From assembly GCF_000010985.1 (NCBI RefSeq), contig NC_013939.1, positions 1,641,501 to 1,705,500 of the forward strand: a DNA stretch of 64,000 bases, given 5' to 3'. Below the pieces are notes generated by a model, which worked only from the letters and a program-made list of their open reading frames with translations, had not been told where the DNA came from and did not search any database. Source of the DNA: Deferribacter desulfuricans SSM1. GTDB lineage: Bacteria > Chrysiogenota > Deferribacteres > Deferribacterales > Deferribacteraceae. The number at the start of each line of letters is the position of its first letter. Position 1 is the first letter of the stretch. The position numbers and the translations under genes are program-made. Positions 8,222 to 17,528 of this stretch are shown one piece after another.

Positions 8222-9568
8222 ATGGATGTTGTCACACTGTCAAGGATCCAATTTGCAATGACAGCCATGTTTCATTTTATCTTCGTACCATTAACACTTG
8301 GTCTTTCTATCCTTGTTGCTATTATGGAAACACTTTATGTCAAAACCGGTAACGAACTCTATCTGAGGATGACAAAGTTTTGGGGTAAGCTATTTCTTAT
8401 CAATTTTGCTCTTGGAGTAGTTACCGGTATCACAATGGAATTCCAGTTTGGTATGAACTGGGCTGAATATTCAAAATACGTGGGTGATATTTTTGGTGCT
8501 CCACTTGCTATCGAAGCAACTCTCGCATTCTTCTTAGAATCCACATTCTTGGGTATCTGGATTTTCGGTTGGAAAAAGATATCTAAAAAAGCACATGCTT
8601 TTGCTATCTGGATGGTTGCTATCGGATCTAATATCTCAGCATTATGGATATTAGTAGCAAACGCCTGGATGCAGCACCCAGTAGGTTATGTTTTGAGAAA
8701 TGGAAGAGCTGAAATGACAAACTTTTTTGCTCTTTTCTCTAGTTATGCAATTACAAAATTTTTCCATCAAATCTTAGCAGGTTATACAGTTGGTGCTTTT
8801 TTTGTTATGGGTGTATCAGCTTATCATTTGTTAAGAAAGAGCAATTTGGAGTTTTTCAAAAAATCTTTTAAAATTGCAGCAACATTTGCACTAATCGTAG
8901 CTTTTGCAGAAATTGTTGTAGGTGACTGGCATGCATATGAAGTTGCAAAAACTCAACCAACAAAACTTGCAGCAATGGAATCTCATTGGGAAACTCAAAA
9001 AGGAGCTCCAATGTATCTATTGGTATTTCCAAATGAAGCAAAAGAAAAAAATGCTATAGAACTTTTGCCTATACCAAAACTTTTAAGCTTCTTGGCAATC
9101 CATGATTTTAATGGGGAAGTAAAAGGTTTAAAAGATTTCCCAAAAGATGAAAGGCCACCGGTTTTAATAACATTTTTAAGCTTTAGATTGATGGTAGGAT
9201 TAGGGATGTTATTTGCATTGCTAGCTTTAATAGGTTTTTACCTTTCTAAAAAGGATAAACTTGTTGATACAACACTTTTTCTTAAAATAATGCTCTATAT
9301 GATCCCAATCCCTTACATAGCAAACTTCTTAGGTTGGACAGTAGCTGAAGTGGGAAGACAACCATGGATTGTTTATGGTGTACTGAAAACAGCAGATGCA
9401 GTATCAAAATCGATATCAACTAGTCAAGTATGGATGTCACTTTTTGGATTTGTTGCTTTTTACAGTTTGCTTGGTGTTATAGATATCTATCTTTTGACAA
9501 AATATGCAAAAAAAGGGCCTGAAGAATCTGCTATATCAGCTAAAAAAGCTGAAGCAGTAACAGCGTAA
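8222..9568 (+). CDS. cydA: Cytochrome bd ubiquinol/menaquinol oxidase subunit I
   Basis: 448 residues with multiple membrane helices. Haem ligands and key acids are in place: H18 (haem b595 type), E98 and E106 (GAPLAIEATLAFFLEST), H182 (FFHQILAG, haem b558) and the GWTVAEVGRQPW segment with the quinol-site region. The loop between the middle helices is short compared with the 522-residue E. coli protein, so this is a short Q-loop bd oxidase. It reduces O2 to water with quinol electrons at high affinity, suiting O2 scavenging in an anaerobe. Strong AGGAGG precedes the ATG. Confidence 0.96.
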   Translation: MDVVTLSRIQFAMTAMFHFIFVPLTLGLSILVAIMETLYVKTGNELYLRMTKFWGKLFLINFALGVVTGITMEFQFGMNWAEYSKYVGDIFGAPLAIEATLAFFLESTFLGIWIFGWKKISKKAHAFAIWMVAIGSNISALWILVANAWMQHPVGYVLRNGRAEMTNFFALFSSYAITKFFHQILAGYTVGAFFVMGVSAYHLLRKSNLEFFKKSFKIAATFALIVAFAEIVVGDWHAYEVAKTQPTKLAAMESHWETQKGAPMYLLVFPNEAKEKNAIELLPIPKLLSFLAIHDFNGEVKGLKDFPKDERPPVLITFLSFRLMVGLGMLFALLALIGFYLSKKDKLVDTTLFLKIMLYMIPIPYIANFLGWTVAEVGRQPWIVYGVLKTADAVSKSISTSQVWMSLFGFVAFYSLLGVIDIYLLTKYAKKGPEESAISAKKAEAVTA

Positions 9569-9580
9569 GGGAGGTTAGTT

Positions 9581-10609
9581 ATGGTATATCAAATTATATG
9601 GTTTGCATTATGGGGGCTTTTGTGGGCAGTTTATTTTATGCTTGATGGTTTTGACTTTGGTGCTGGAATTTTACACCCCTTTTTAGGAAAATCTGATGAA
9701 GAAAAAAGGATGATTATAAATACATTAGGTCCAGTTTGGGATGGTAATGAAGTTTGGCTTATCACAGCAGGTGGAGCAACATTTGCTGCCTTCCCTACAA
9801 CCTATGCTTATATGTTTAGTTATTTATATACTCCACTTTTAATTATACTTTTTGCTCTGATATTTAGAGGTGTTGCATTTGAATTTAGAGGAAAAGGGAA
9901 AAGTGAACAATGGAAGAAACTCTGGGATGTAGCTATTTTCGCTGGAAGCCTAATCCCAACAATTCTATTTGGCGTAGCTTTTGGAAATATCTTTCAAGGG
10001 TTACCAATTGATGCAAATGGATATCATGGTAGCCTAGCCTATCTCTTAAACCCTTATGGAATCCTTACTGGATTGTTTTTCTTACTTCTATTTTTAGAAC
10101 ATGGTGCTTTATGGCTAGCAATTAAGACAACTGGCGAATTACCAATAAGAGCTAAAAGCGTAGCTAAAAAAGTATGGCCACTTCTTGTTGCCGTAGCAGT
10201 CATATTCTTAATCTTTTCGGCATTCAAAACTCATCTGTATGACAATTATTTGAAAAACCTTGTATGGTTTATAGTTCCAATAATTGCAGTAATTGCATTA
10301 TTAGCGATATTCTTTTTTACAGAAAAATCACCTGTTAAAGCATTTTTTGCATCCTGTATTACGATTTTAGCAGTAGTTTTCACAGGGATAATTGGTTTAT
10401 ATCCAAATCTTATTCCATCAAGTATTGATCCAAAATACAGTTTAACAGCTTTTAACTCATCTTCTAGCCCATATACTTTGAAAATAATGACAATTGTTGT
10501 GATTATATTTGTGCCAATAGTGCTGCTATATCAGATCTGGACATATAAGATATTTAAAGATCCAGTAACACCAGAAGAAATCAATGATCCAGAAGTAGAA
10601 ACTTATTAA
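9581..10609 (+). CDS. cydB: Cytochrome bd oxidase subunit II
   Basis: 342 residues with eight or nine predicted membrane helices. Family features include WFALWGLLWAVYFMLDGFDFG at the N-terminus, GPVWDGNEVWLI and a C-terminal GLYPNLIPSS segment before the last helix. It partners CydA, 12 nt upstream, in the inner membrane. GGGAGG lies before the ATG. No CydX-like or cydDC genes follow; a strong hairpin terminator ends the unit. Confidence 0.96.
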   Translation: MVYQIIWFALWGLLWAVYFMLDGFDFGAGILHPFLGKSDEEKRMIINTLGPVWDGNEVWLITAGGATFAAFPTTYAYMFSYLYTPLLIILFALIFRGVAFEFRGKGKSEQWKKLWDVAIFAGSLIPTILFGVAFGNIFQGLPIDANGYHGSLAYLLNPYGILTGLFFLLLFLEHGALWLAIKTTGELPIRAKSVAKKVWPLLVAVAVIFLIFSAFKTHLYDNYLKNLVWFIVPIIAVIALLAIFFFTEKSPVKAFFASCITILAVVFTGIIGLYPNLIPSSIDPKYSLTAFNSSSSPYTLKIMTIVVIIFVPIVLLYQIWTYKIFKDPVTPEEINDPEVETY

Positions 10610-10615
10610 TAAAAA

Positions 10616-10640
10616 TGGGGGCTAAAGCCCCCCGTTTTTC
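10616..10640. terminator. Bidirectional intrinsic terminator after cydB
   Basis: GGGGGC (from 10617) pairs with GCCCCC across a TAAA loop, flanked by AAAAA on the left and GTTTTT on the right. It can therefore stop transcription both from cydB and from pheST on the opposite strand. Confidence 0.85.
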
Positions 10641-10668
10641 TCAAGATATAAAAATAAATCATTTTATT

Positions 10669-10779
10669 AGATTGCTTCGGCAACTTACATTGCCTAGCAA
10701 TGACCCAAAATTGCTGTCATTGCGAGCGTTAGCGAAGCAATCTGAGGTGTTTAAGCAATTATTATTGTGCAACACCCTC
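10669..10779. repeat. Dispersed palindromic repeat, copy 1 (left end truncated)
   Basis: Core AGATTGCTTCG...CGAAGCAATCT (10669-10742) with inner GCAATGAC/GTCATTGC, then the right arm ending ATTGTGCAACACCCTC. The right terminal repeat stops 1 bp before the pheT stop codon. No left terminal repeat is seen; that side is replaced by the cydB terminator region. Confidence 0.85.
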
Positions 10780-10780
10780 G

Positions 10781-13165
10781 TTATCTTAGTGAAGCGTCAA
10801 ACTTATCCTTTAACAATTCTATTATCTCATCCAGCAGTTTATTGGTTTCATCATCAGTTAGTGTTCTTTCAAGTGAGCTAAAGTAAACTCTAAAAGTTAA
10901 ACTAACTTTATTTTCACCAATATTCTTACCCTCATATATATCATATAACACAACATCATCAATCAACTTACTTATATTTTTTATCTCATTAATCATATCA
11001 TTTACTAAAGTGCCTTTGTCAACTATTACAGAAATATCCTTTGTAACAAAAGGGAATTGTGAAAACTTTTCATATTTAATTTTTCTATTCTCTATTATTT
11101 CAACTAAATCATCAAAAAACAGCTCAGCAACATAAAGCTTCTTATCCAAATCCAATTTTTCTAAAATATCAGGGTGTAACTCACCCATAAAACCAACAAC
11201 TTTGTTATCAATTTTTAAATATGCAGATTTGCCAGGATGAAGAAACTCTTTATCTGCTCTCTTGTAATCAGCTTTTAATTTATAACTACCTAAAATATCG
11301 TCAATTACCCCTTTTAAATAATAAAATGGCTCAATATCGTTTTTCTCAGCCCAAGATAGAGGCCAGAAATTTTCTGTAATACCTATTGACAGATGCATCT
11401 TCTGTAATGGCAACTCTTTCTCACCTTTATTTATAAAAACATTTGCAAACTCAAAAAATCTAAGACTTGCATACTGCTGCCTGATATTACTAACCATATT
11501 GGCTATTAATCCAGGGAAAACAAAAGTTCTTAACGTATTCATATCCTCGCTAAGAGGATTTTTTAAATACACAAAATTTTCTTTACCATCAAAATTTGAT
11601 AAAAACTCATCACTCATAAATGAAAAGTTTATAGCCTCATAAAATCCAAGGGATTTGAGGGAATATCTTATCTCTCTTTGTGTTTTTAAACTTAAAGATG
11701 GCTGATTGCTATCAGCATTGATTTCAGGAACAGTTGTATCAATTTTATTATAACCGTATATCCTTGATAACTCTTCAGCAATATCAACCCATCTTTCAAT
11801 GTCCACTCTATATGTTGGGACTTCTACTTTAAAATCACCCCCCTGCTCTTCAACAATTTTAAAGTTGAGTTTTGTTAAAATATCTTTTGATTCTTCCTTT
11901 GATAATTCTGTTCCTAGCAATCTGTTTACTCTATCAAGGTTAAAACTTACACTTTTTGGTTTTACCTTTTCATATTCATCAGTGACTATACCTTTTAATA
12001 CTTTACCATTTGCATATTCTTGTAAAAGGTATGCAGCATAATCAACCATTTTAAAGACATTACCTTTATCTATCCCTCTTTCAAACCTGTATGATGAATC
12101 TGTCTGCATCCCAAGTCTTCTTGCGGTAATCCTTATACTTTCAGGTTTAAAATATGCACACTCTAAAAAGACATCCTTTGTATTATCATCAATCCCTGAA
12201 AACTCACCACCCATAACACCAGCTACAGCAATTGCCTTTTTCTCATCAGCAATTACAAGCATATAATCCTTTAATTCTCTCTCTTTGCCATCAAGAGTCA
12301 TAATCTTTTCGCCAGGTTTAGCAGTCCTGATAATGACATTGCCTTCAAGTTTATTCATATCAAATGTGTGTAGGGGCTGGCCATATTCAAAAAGGACATA
12401 ATTTGTAATATCTACCACATTATTTATTGGTCTCACACCAACAGATCTGAGTCTATTTTGCATCCAGATAGGAGATGGCTTTATTTCAACATCTTTTATG
12501 ACCCTACCGAGATAAATAGGGCATTTATCTTTGTCTTCTACTATCACTTTTTTAAGATTTTCAGCTGGCTCATTCTCTTCTTTCAAATCAAAATGTTTCT
12601 CTTTTAAGCTGAGTCCATAAAGGGCAGCAATCTCTCTTGCAATACCAATGATACTCAAACAATCAGCTCTATTTGGAGTAATGGAAATATCCAAGATAAC
12701 ATCTTCTAAACCAAGATAGGAGCTAACATTTTTGCCAAGATAAGATTCATCCACATCTAAAACCATAATCCCATCACTCTTTTCTTCCAAACCAAGCTCA
12801 GCAGCAGAGCATATCATTCCAAAAGATTCTACACCTCTGATTTTTGCTTTTTTAATTTTTAGCCCTATAGGTAATTTTGCTCCAATTTTTGCAAAAGGGA
12901 TTATTTGACCAGCAGCAACATTTGCAGCTCCACAAATCACCTGATAAGTTTCACCCCCATCAAAAACTTTACAAATTGAAAGTTTATCAGCATCAGGGTG
13001 CTTCTCTTTTTCCAAAACCTTTGCAAAAACAACATTTTCTACCTTCTCTTTAACGATTAGTTCTTCCACCTCAAGTCCAGCCATTGTGAGCTTATCTACA
13101 AGATCCCTTGGGTCAATCCCCTTTACATCTATAAAATCTGACAACCAGCTATAAGAAACTTTCAT
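10781..13165 (-). CDS. pheT: Phenylalanyl-tRNA synthetase beta subunit
   Basis: 794 residues, full length for the bacterial long form. Domains in order: N-terminal EMAP/OB tRNA-binding domain (about 40-150, with ADKLSICKV), B3/B4 editing-domain region, B5 DNA-binding-like fold, catalytic-like core and the C-terminal ferredoxin-fold anticodon-binding domain (KFSQFPFVTKDISVIVDK onward). It forms an alpha2-beta2 enzyme with PheS and charges tRNA-Phe in the cytoplasm. It follows pheS by 12 nt. Its stop codon abuts a dispersed repeat. Confidence 0.97.
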   Translation of the reverse strand: MKVSYSWLSDFIDVKGIDPRDLVDKLTMAGLEVEELIVKEKVENVVFAKVLEKEKHPDADKLSICKVFDGGETYQVICGAANVAAGQIIPFAKIGAKLPIGLKIKKAKIRGVESFGMICSAAELGLEEKSDGIMVLDVDESYLGKNVSSYLGLEDVILDISITPNRADCLSIIGIAREIAALYGLSLKEKHFDLKEENEPAENLKKVIVEDKDKCPIYLGRVIKDVEIKPSPIWMQNRLRSVGVRPINNVVDITNYVLFEYGQPLHTFDMNKLEGNVIIRTAKPGEKIMTLDGKERELKDYMLVIADEKKAIAVAGVMGGEFSGIDDNTKDVFLECAYFKPESIRITARRLGMQTDSSYRFERGIDKGNVFKMVDYAAYLLQEYANGKVLKGIVTDEYEKVKPKSVSFNLDRVNRLLGTELSKEESKDILTKLNFKIVEEQGGDFKVEVPTYRVDIERWVDIAEELSRIYGYNKIDTTVPEINADSNQPSLSLKTQREIRYSLKSLGFYEAINFSFMSDEFLSNFDGKENFVYLKNPLSEDMNTLRTFVFPGLIANMVSNIRQQYASLRFFEFANVFINKGEKELPLQKMHLSIGITENFWPLSWAEKNDIEPFYYLKGVIDDILGSYKLKADYKRADKEFLHPGKSAYLKIDNKVVGFMGELHPDILEKLDLDKKLYVAELFFDDLVEIIENRKIKYEKFSQFPFVTKDISVIVDKGTLVNDMINEIKNISKLIDDVVLYDIYEGKNIGENKVSLTFRVYFSSLERTLTDDETNKLLDEIIELLKDKFDASLR

Positions 13166-13177
13166 CTTTTTCTACCC

Positions 13178-14191
13178 CTAAAATTGTTTTAAAAATTTTA
13201 TTTTGTTATCGTAAAATAGTCTCAAATCATCTATACCAAATTTGAGCATTGCGATACGCTCAATCCCCATACCAAAGGCATAACCTTGATACTTTTCTGT
13301 ATCATAATTTACAGCTTTAAAAACCTCTGGGTCAACCATTCCGCACCCAAGTATCTCAAGCCAACCTGTATGTCCACAAACTCTACATCCACTTCCACCG
13401 CAAATTACACACCCCATATCCACTTCAGCACTTGGCTCAGTAAAAGGGAAAAAACTTGGCCTAAATCTAACAGGGATATCTTCTCCAAACATACGCTTAA
13501 TAAAAAGTGTCAAAGTCCCTTTCAAATCAGCAAAGGTTACTTTTTCATCTACAAGTAACCCTTCCACCTGATGAAACATTGGTGAATGGGTAACATCATG
13601 GTCACATCTATAAACTTTACCTGGTGCAATAATCTTTATTGGTGGTTTATTTGCTTCCATTACTCTGATTTGGACAGGCGATGTATGAGTCCTAAGGAGT
13701 ATCTCATCAGTAATATAAAATGTATCTTGCATATCCCTTGCAGGGTGCTCTTTTGGAATGTTTAATGCCTCAAAGTTGTAATAATCAAACTCCACCTCAG
13801 GGCCAGTTGCAACCTCAAAACCCATTGATGTAAAAATATCTACAATTTCATAGTATGTTATAGTAATTGGGTGAATAGCTCCTGGCTTAAAAGGGAAACC
13901 TTCTCTTGTGATATCAATAAATTCTTCTTTTAATTTTTTCTCTTTTTCAAGCCTTTTAAGATCATTATATTTTTCATCATAAAGTGCTTCAAATCTTTTT
14001 CTTACTTCGTTTATCTTTTTACCAGCTTCTGCACGATTTTCTGGTGCAATATTTTTGAGCTGCTTGTTTAAAAGTGTAATGCTACCTTTTTTACCAAGAT
14101 ATTTAACTTTTATCTGATAAAGCTCATCAAGGTTTGTTGCTCTACTTATCTCTTCTTCAAAACCTTCCACTGTTCTTAAATCCAAATCCAT
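13178..14191 (-). CDS. pheS: Phenylalanyl-tRNA synthetase alpha subunit
   Basis: 337 residues, normal length. The N-terminal coiled coil (about 1-85) that grips tRNA is followed by the class II synthetase core: motif 2 around [19 protein letters not shown] and motif 3 [39 protein letters not shown] contains four cysteines spaced as CxxC...CxxC and may bind zinc, as in some bacterial PheS. GAGGTGATAAA provides the RBS. First gene of pheST. Confidence 0.97.
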   Translation of the reverse strand: MDLDLRTVEGFEEEISRATNLDELYQIKVKYLGKKGSITLLNKQLKNIAPENRAEAGKKINEVRKRFEALYDEKYNDLKRLEKEKKLKEEFIDITREGFPFKPGAIHPITITYYEIVDIFTSMGFEVATGPEVEFDYYNFEALNIPKEHPARDMQDTFYITDEILLRTHTSPVQIRVMEANKPPIKIIAPGKVYRCDHDVTHSPMFHQVEGLLVDEKVTFADLKGTLTLFIKRMFGEDIPVRFRPSFFPFTEPSAEVDMGCVICGGSGCRVCGHTGWLEILGCGMVDPEVFKAVNYDTEKYQGYAFGMGIERIAMLKFGIDDLRLFYDNKIKFLKQF

Positions 14192-14264
14192 TTTATCACC
14201 TCAAATAATTTTAACCTATTTCGATTTAGCTATATTAAAAAATGTTTGATAAAAATTCCAAACA

Positions 14265-14292
14265 ATCATAGTTTTTTTAACAAATTTTTCAA
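14265..14292 (-). promoter_or_regulatory. Putative pheST promoter
   Basis: On the minus strand TTGAAA (14287-14292), 16-nt spacer, TATGAT (14265-14270). The leader to pheS would be about 65 nt. No T-box motif was recognised in it. Confidence 0.5.
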
Positions 14293-14323
14293 GGAAAAGT
14301 TTTAAATTGATAAAGTACGTGTG

Positions 14324-14355
14324 AACGTTTTAACGTTCTAACGTTTAAACGTTTT
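14324..14355. repeat. Four tandem AACGTTNN octamers
   Basis: AACGTT occurs at 14324, 14332, 14340 and 14348 with an exact 8-bp period, separated by TT, CT and TA. Each hexamer is itself a palindrome. It lies between the pheST promoter and the porin terminator. Confidence 0.8.
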
Positions 14356-14369
14356 ACTAGTGAAACAAA

Positions 14370-14395
14370 AAAAGCCGGGGAAATCCCCGGCTTTT
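14370..14395. terminator. Intrinsic terminator after the DUF3373 porin gene
   Basis: AAAAGCCGGGG pairs with CCCCGGCTTTT across an AAAT loop. On the minus strand it is followed by a T-rich tract, so it ends the porin transcript. Confidence 0.9.
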
Positions 14396-14420
14396 ATCTA
14401 TCTCATACCTACAGGAGATA

Positions 14421-16283
14421 TTAGAATCTAAATGTTAATTTAGCGTAGTAATTATCTACTTTATCAACTACAGGCATCAAAGTGTTGAATGCTGTAGCAT
14501 CTTCAATCTTAACTGGTTCACCCATATAGTTACCACTATTTGTGTATTCGTAGTCATAGTGAATGTAACCAAGAGTTAAGAAAAACTTACTTCCAACGAT
14601 TGGCTGGTGGTAGTAAACTTCATACACATCACCACGTGTAGCAAGTTTTGCAGCATCCCATGTGTTCATAAATGGCTGCCAGTATTTGCTACCATGGTTG
14701 TATTCAAAACCAAGTTTACCAGCAGTAAATGGAAGTTCTGGAGTCATAATACCAACCCATACACTATGGCCAGTTCCATCCATCATTTCATCCATTCCCA
14801 TAAATTGATACATTGGATTTGCACTTCTACCAGTTGGGTCAGTCTTACTCATTGAATATGCTGCAAACCAGCTGAAGTCAAAAGTATTACCTTGTACGAA
14901 TATAGAGTGTAAGTCAATATTACCAACTTCGCTCATTGGCTCTATTCTTGATACAAAACCACCATAATTAGGCGTTAAAGTATAAGTATCATATTGACCA
15001 TCTAAATCATAATCATTTCCAGAAATATAAAATGGAAATACAGCCATTCCTATGAAACCATCAGTAAGTCCATATCCATGTGCCCAGTTGTAAACAACTC
15101 TGTAATCATCATTATCAAAAAGTTTTACTATAGCACCAAAGAAATGAACATCATTTACATCAGCTTGAGAATTTAAAGAGTTAAGTGTTCCATACTGACC
15201 TTCAAACCCTTGACCATAGCAGAATTTAATATTTAAGCCAGGGATACCTGTCAAATCTTCCAAAGAAAACCCTAAAGAAGCACCATCAAAGTTCATCTGA
15301 ATGATAGAACCAAGAGGAGAGCCACCCAGTACAGCATTCTCATGGTTTTCCATACCATAACCATAAGCTGCTGGTCTTCTACCAACAGAGAAATGCCAGT
15401 GAACATCACCTATACTATTTTTATATACAAAATAAGCTCTTTCAACCCTTACACTGTCATCAGTAGGATATTGAGCAGAATTACTATCTAAAAACATACT
15501 GCTCATAGTACCATTGAAAAAGTGAACTGGCGTAGAATCGCCAAAAGTTTTATACATTACAAGACGGCCAGTAAATGAAAGATGCTCGTTTACTTTAGCT
15601 TTAAGACGAAGTCTCAATCTTTCAGTCATCATATAGTCATTGTTTGCATCATACTTTTTAGGTTTAATATTTTTAAAAGCTGTAACTATTGCACTTGCTT
15701 CATCTTTAGTCAAAGTTCTATCAGATAGCATTTGAGCAAAAGCATCCATACCAAAAGCCATCATTGCATTAGCGCCAAAATTTGTTGTATAATAACTTTG
15801 TTGTGCAGCAGGTAAATTATTCCACATTTGTTGCAACATCCCTGATACTTCAGGGGTCCCCATTAAAGTTTGAAAATCAGAAAAATAAGTATTTAAAAAA
15901 GTATCATTCCATCCATCAGTGGTTGAAGTTGTCATTCCCATAAACGCTTGTAAATCCCAATTGGTTGGTGTTGATGTTTGAGTTCCTGAAGATTGAGTAA
16001 TGGTTTCAGCTAACCATAATCCCATCATGTCGCTAGCAAAATCTGGTAATGCTCTTACATCTTTGTACTGAAAACTGTCGAGTCTTGTCATGAATTCTGC
16101 ACTGATAGAAAGCTTATCAGTTGCTGCATGACGAGTGTTGGTGTTTACAAACTTACTCATCATATCAACTTGAGCTTGTAGGTCTGCAACCTGCTTTTTC
16201 AACTGCTCAAGGTTTACATCCTGTGCAAAAACAAAAGATGAAGCAAATAAAACTCCAAATAAAACTGCTAAAAACTTTTTCAT
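14421..16283 (-). CDS. DUF3373-family outer-membrane porin-like protein
   Basis: 620 residues. A signal peptide (about 1-20, ending FVFA) is followed by a short heptad coiled coil (LEQLKKQVADLQAQVDMM), then a long beta-rich body of alternating aromatic and polar residues, ending in the aromatic AKLTFRF typical of outer-membrane barrels recognised by the BAM machinery. The combination matches the DUF3373 family found in Deferribacteres and Epsilonproteobacteria; its transported substrate is unknown. AGGAGG is 6 nt before the ATG. It lies downstream of the small cytochrome gene, but a hairpin separates them, so it is probably expressed independently. Confidence 0.8.
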   Translation of the reverse strand: MKKFLAVLFGVLFASSFVFAQDVNLEQLKKQVADLQAQVDMMSKFVNTNTRHAATDKLSISAEFMTRLDSFQYKDVRALPDFASDMMGLWLAETITQSSGTQTSTPTNWDLQAFMGMTTSTTDGWNDTFLNTYFSDFQTLMGTPEVSGMLQQMWNNLPAAQQSYYTTNFGANAMMAFGMDAFAQMLSDRTLTKDEASAIVTAFKNIKPKKYDANNDYMMTERLRLRLKAKVNEHLSFTGRLVMYKTFGDSTPVHFFNGTMSSMFLDSNSAQYPTDDSVRVERAYFVYKNSIGDVHWHFSVGRRPAAYGYGMENHENAVLGGSPLGSIIQMNFDGASLGFSLEDLTGIPGLNIKFCYGQGFEGQYGTLNSLNSQADVNDVHFFGAIVKLFDNDDYRVVYNWAHGYGLTDGFIGMAVFPFYISGNDYDLDGQYDTYTLTPNYGGFVSRIEPMSEVGNIDLHSIFVQGNTFDFSWFAAYSMSKTDPTGRSANPMYQFMGMDEMMDGTGHSVWVGIMTPELPFTAGKLGFEYNHGSKYWQPFMNTWDAAKLATRGDVYEVYYHQPIVGSKFFLTLGYIHYDYEYTNSGNYMGEPVKIEDATAFNTLMPVVDKVDNYYAKLTFRF

Positions 16284-16335
16284 AAACTACCTCCTATAAA
16301 ATAAACTACCCATCAAATAGGGTTATTTCTTAATC

Positions 16336-16359
16336 AAAAAGAGGGTGTATAACACCCTC
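16336..16359 (-). terminator. Intrinsic terminator after the small cytochrome gene
   Basis: GAGGGTGT (16341-16348) and ACACCCTC (16352-16359) form a hairpin. On the minus strand it is followed by TTTTTGATT, so it acts on the gene ending at 16379. Confidence 0.8.
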
Positions 16360-16378
16360 ATATTTTCTAAATTAAATC

Positions 16379-16708
16379 TTAACCACAAGTTTCTGGCTGA
16401 TCAGAATCAAGAGCATGATCAAAAAGATACTGGAACATGTTCTCAATATCTTTGTCTTTTAACTTCTTAGCAGATTTGTGAGCAGCACAATCTTTGATTT
16501 TTGGCAACAATGCTTTCCACTGAGCCTGAGTTTTGCTCACTGGGCTAAGTGCTGGTGCACCAGCTTTGCTACCATCATGGCACGCAAGACGGCAGTTTTT
16601 CTTCCAAACCCTTTTCCCTTTTCTTGCATTAGCTTTTGCAAAAACTGCAGTAGTTGCAAATATAGCAATTAAAGCAACTACTAAAAGTGAAACTAATGTT
16701 TTTTTCAT
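16379..16708 (-). CDS. Small periplasmic monohaem cytochrome c with CX3CH motif
   Basis: 109 residues with a signal peptide (1-24, ending AVFA). The haem-attachment site reads C39-R-L-A-C43-H44, one residue longer than the standard CXXCH; the codons TGC CGT CTT GCG TGC CAT confirm it. The surrounding KRVWKKNCR...CHDGSKAGAPAL and a C-terminal helix are typical of small class I cytochromes, and a Met in the C-terminal part (NMFQYLF) could be the sixth ligand. It should shuttle electrons in the periplasm. AGGAGG precedes the ATG. C73 (KDCAAH) and C108 are not in a CXXCH. Confidence 0.75.
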   Translation of the reverse strand: MKKTLVSLLVVALIAIFATTAVFAKANARKGKRVWKKNCRLACHDGSKAGAPALSPVSKTQAQWKALLPKIKDCAAHKSAKKLKDKDIENMFQYLFDHALDSDQPETCG

Positions 16709-16758
16709 GGCAACCTCCTTTTATTAGGCTTATGTAGCCTTATTTGCCTTTATCCAAA

Positions 16759-17442
16759 TTAATTTGCCTCTAATATATCAATAAATATTTCATCTATTTC
16801 CACAAAAAGCCCCTTCAAAGCCTTTGCAGCATCTCTGTAAAAATCCAATTTTGACTCGTTTATCACCTTATCGCTAAAATCAACAACAAATCTGCCTATA
16901 TAAGCATACAAAACTGTAAAAAGCGTGGCAAGAGTTTTTTTATAATCTTCCCCAGACTTGTTTAAATCTATAATTTTATTTATCAAACTCGAAGCAAATT
17001 CTAATAATATGTAAATATGATCAGGGACTTCTTTTATATCCTCTTTTAAAATAAACCCTTCTTCCTCCATCATATCTCTCAACTGAACAGTGCTTTCACC
17101 CATCAACAACTTTTCCTCTTCAAGATAAAAAGAAGCATATGGTACAGCAATTACTCCACCATAATTTGTGACAAATAATCTAACATACTCTGCTTCCATC
17201 TCTGATTGGTCTTCCAACATAAGCTCTTTATTTAGATAATCTTCAAAAAAATCTTTAAATGAAGGTAAAAGCTCTTTTAGTTTGTTGTAAACATTATCAT
17301 CAGGATATCTAAAACAGAGAGAAAGAATAAAAAAGACTGAAGACAAACTCTCAAAACCTATTTCATCAAATTTTAAAGAATCTGGTATTTTGGAAAAATC
17401 CTCTTTTAATAAACTCTCTTTTAATAAACTAAAATCAATCAA
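16759..17442 (-). CDS. TorD/DmsD-family molybdoenzyme chaperone
   Basis: 227 residues, all-helical. The EAEYVRLFV segment (about 83-91), the following VPYASFYLEE and the PDHIYILLEFASSL segment match the TorD/NarJ-type chaperone family, which guards cofactor insertion and Tat export of molybdenum reductases. No reductase gene is next to it here, so its client is elsewhere. The start is a TTG with AGGGG 6 nt upstream; no nearer ATG exists. A promoter (TTTACA-N17-TAATAT) and a GTATAC palindrome lie upstream. Confidence 0.75.
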   Translation of the reverse strand: MIDFSLLKESLLKEDFSKIPDSLKFDEIGFESLSSVFFILSLCFRYPDDNVYNKLKELLPSFKDFFEDYLNKELMLEDQSEMEAEYVRLFVTNYGGVIAVPYASFYLEEEKLLMGESTVQLRDMMEEEGFILKEDIKEVPDHIYILLEFASSLINKIIDLNKSGEDYKKTLATLFTVLYAYIGRFVVDFSDKVINESKLDFYRDAAKALKGLFVEIDEIFIDILEAN

Positions 17443-17470
17443 CTTGTGCCCCTTATTTGTTCTTTAGAAT

Positions 17471-17522
17471 ATATTAATATCCCAATTTTTGTTTGTAAAG
17501 ACTTTTTTTGTATACAATATAC
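17471..17522 (-). promoter_or_regulatory. Promoter of the TorD-like gene with upstream GTATAC palindrome
   Basis: On the minus strand TTTACA (17494-17499), 17-nt spacer, TAATAT (17471-17476). Ten bp upstream of the -35 lies GTATACAATATAC (17510-17522), which matches the palindrome before sfrB except at one position. Its place upstream of the -35 would suit an activator. Confidence 0.5.
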
Positions 17523-17528
17523 ATTTTT

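Noticed and set aside
10615-10881. Open frame after cydB reading through the repeat
   Set aside because: It consists of terminator, dispersed repeat and antisense of pheT; no RBS and no recognisable protein.
14192-14264. T-box or phenylalanine leader peptide before pheS
   Set aside because: No T-box consensus and no short Phe-rich frame seen in the leader.
14324-14355. CRISPR-like short repeat array
   Set aside because: Units are 8 bp with 2-bp gaps; there are no spacers and no cas genes.
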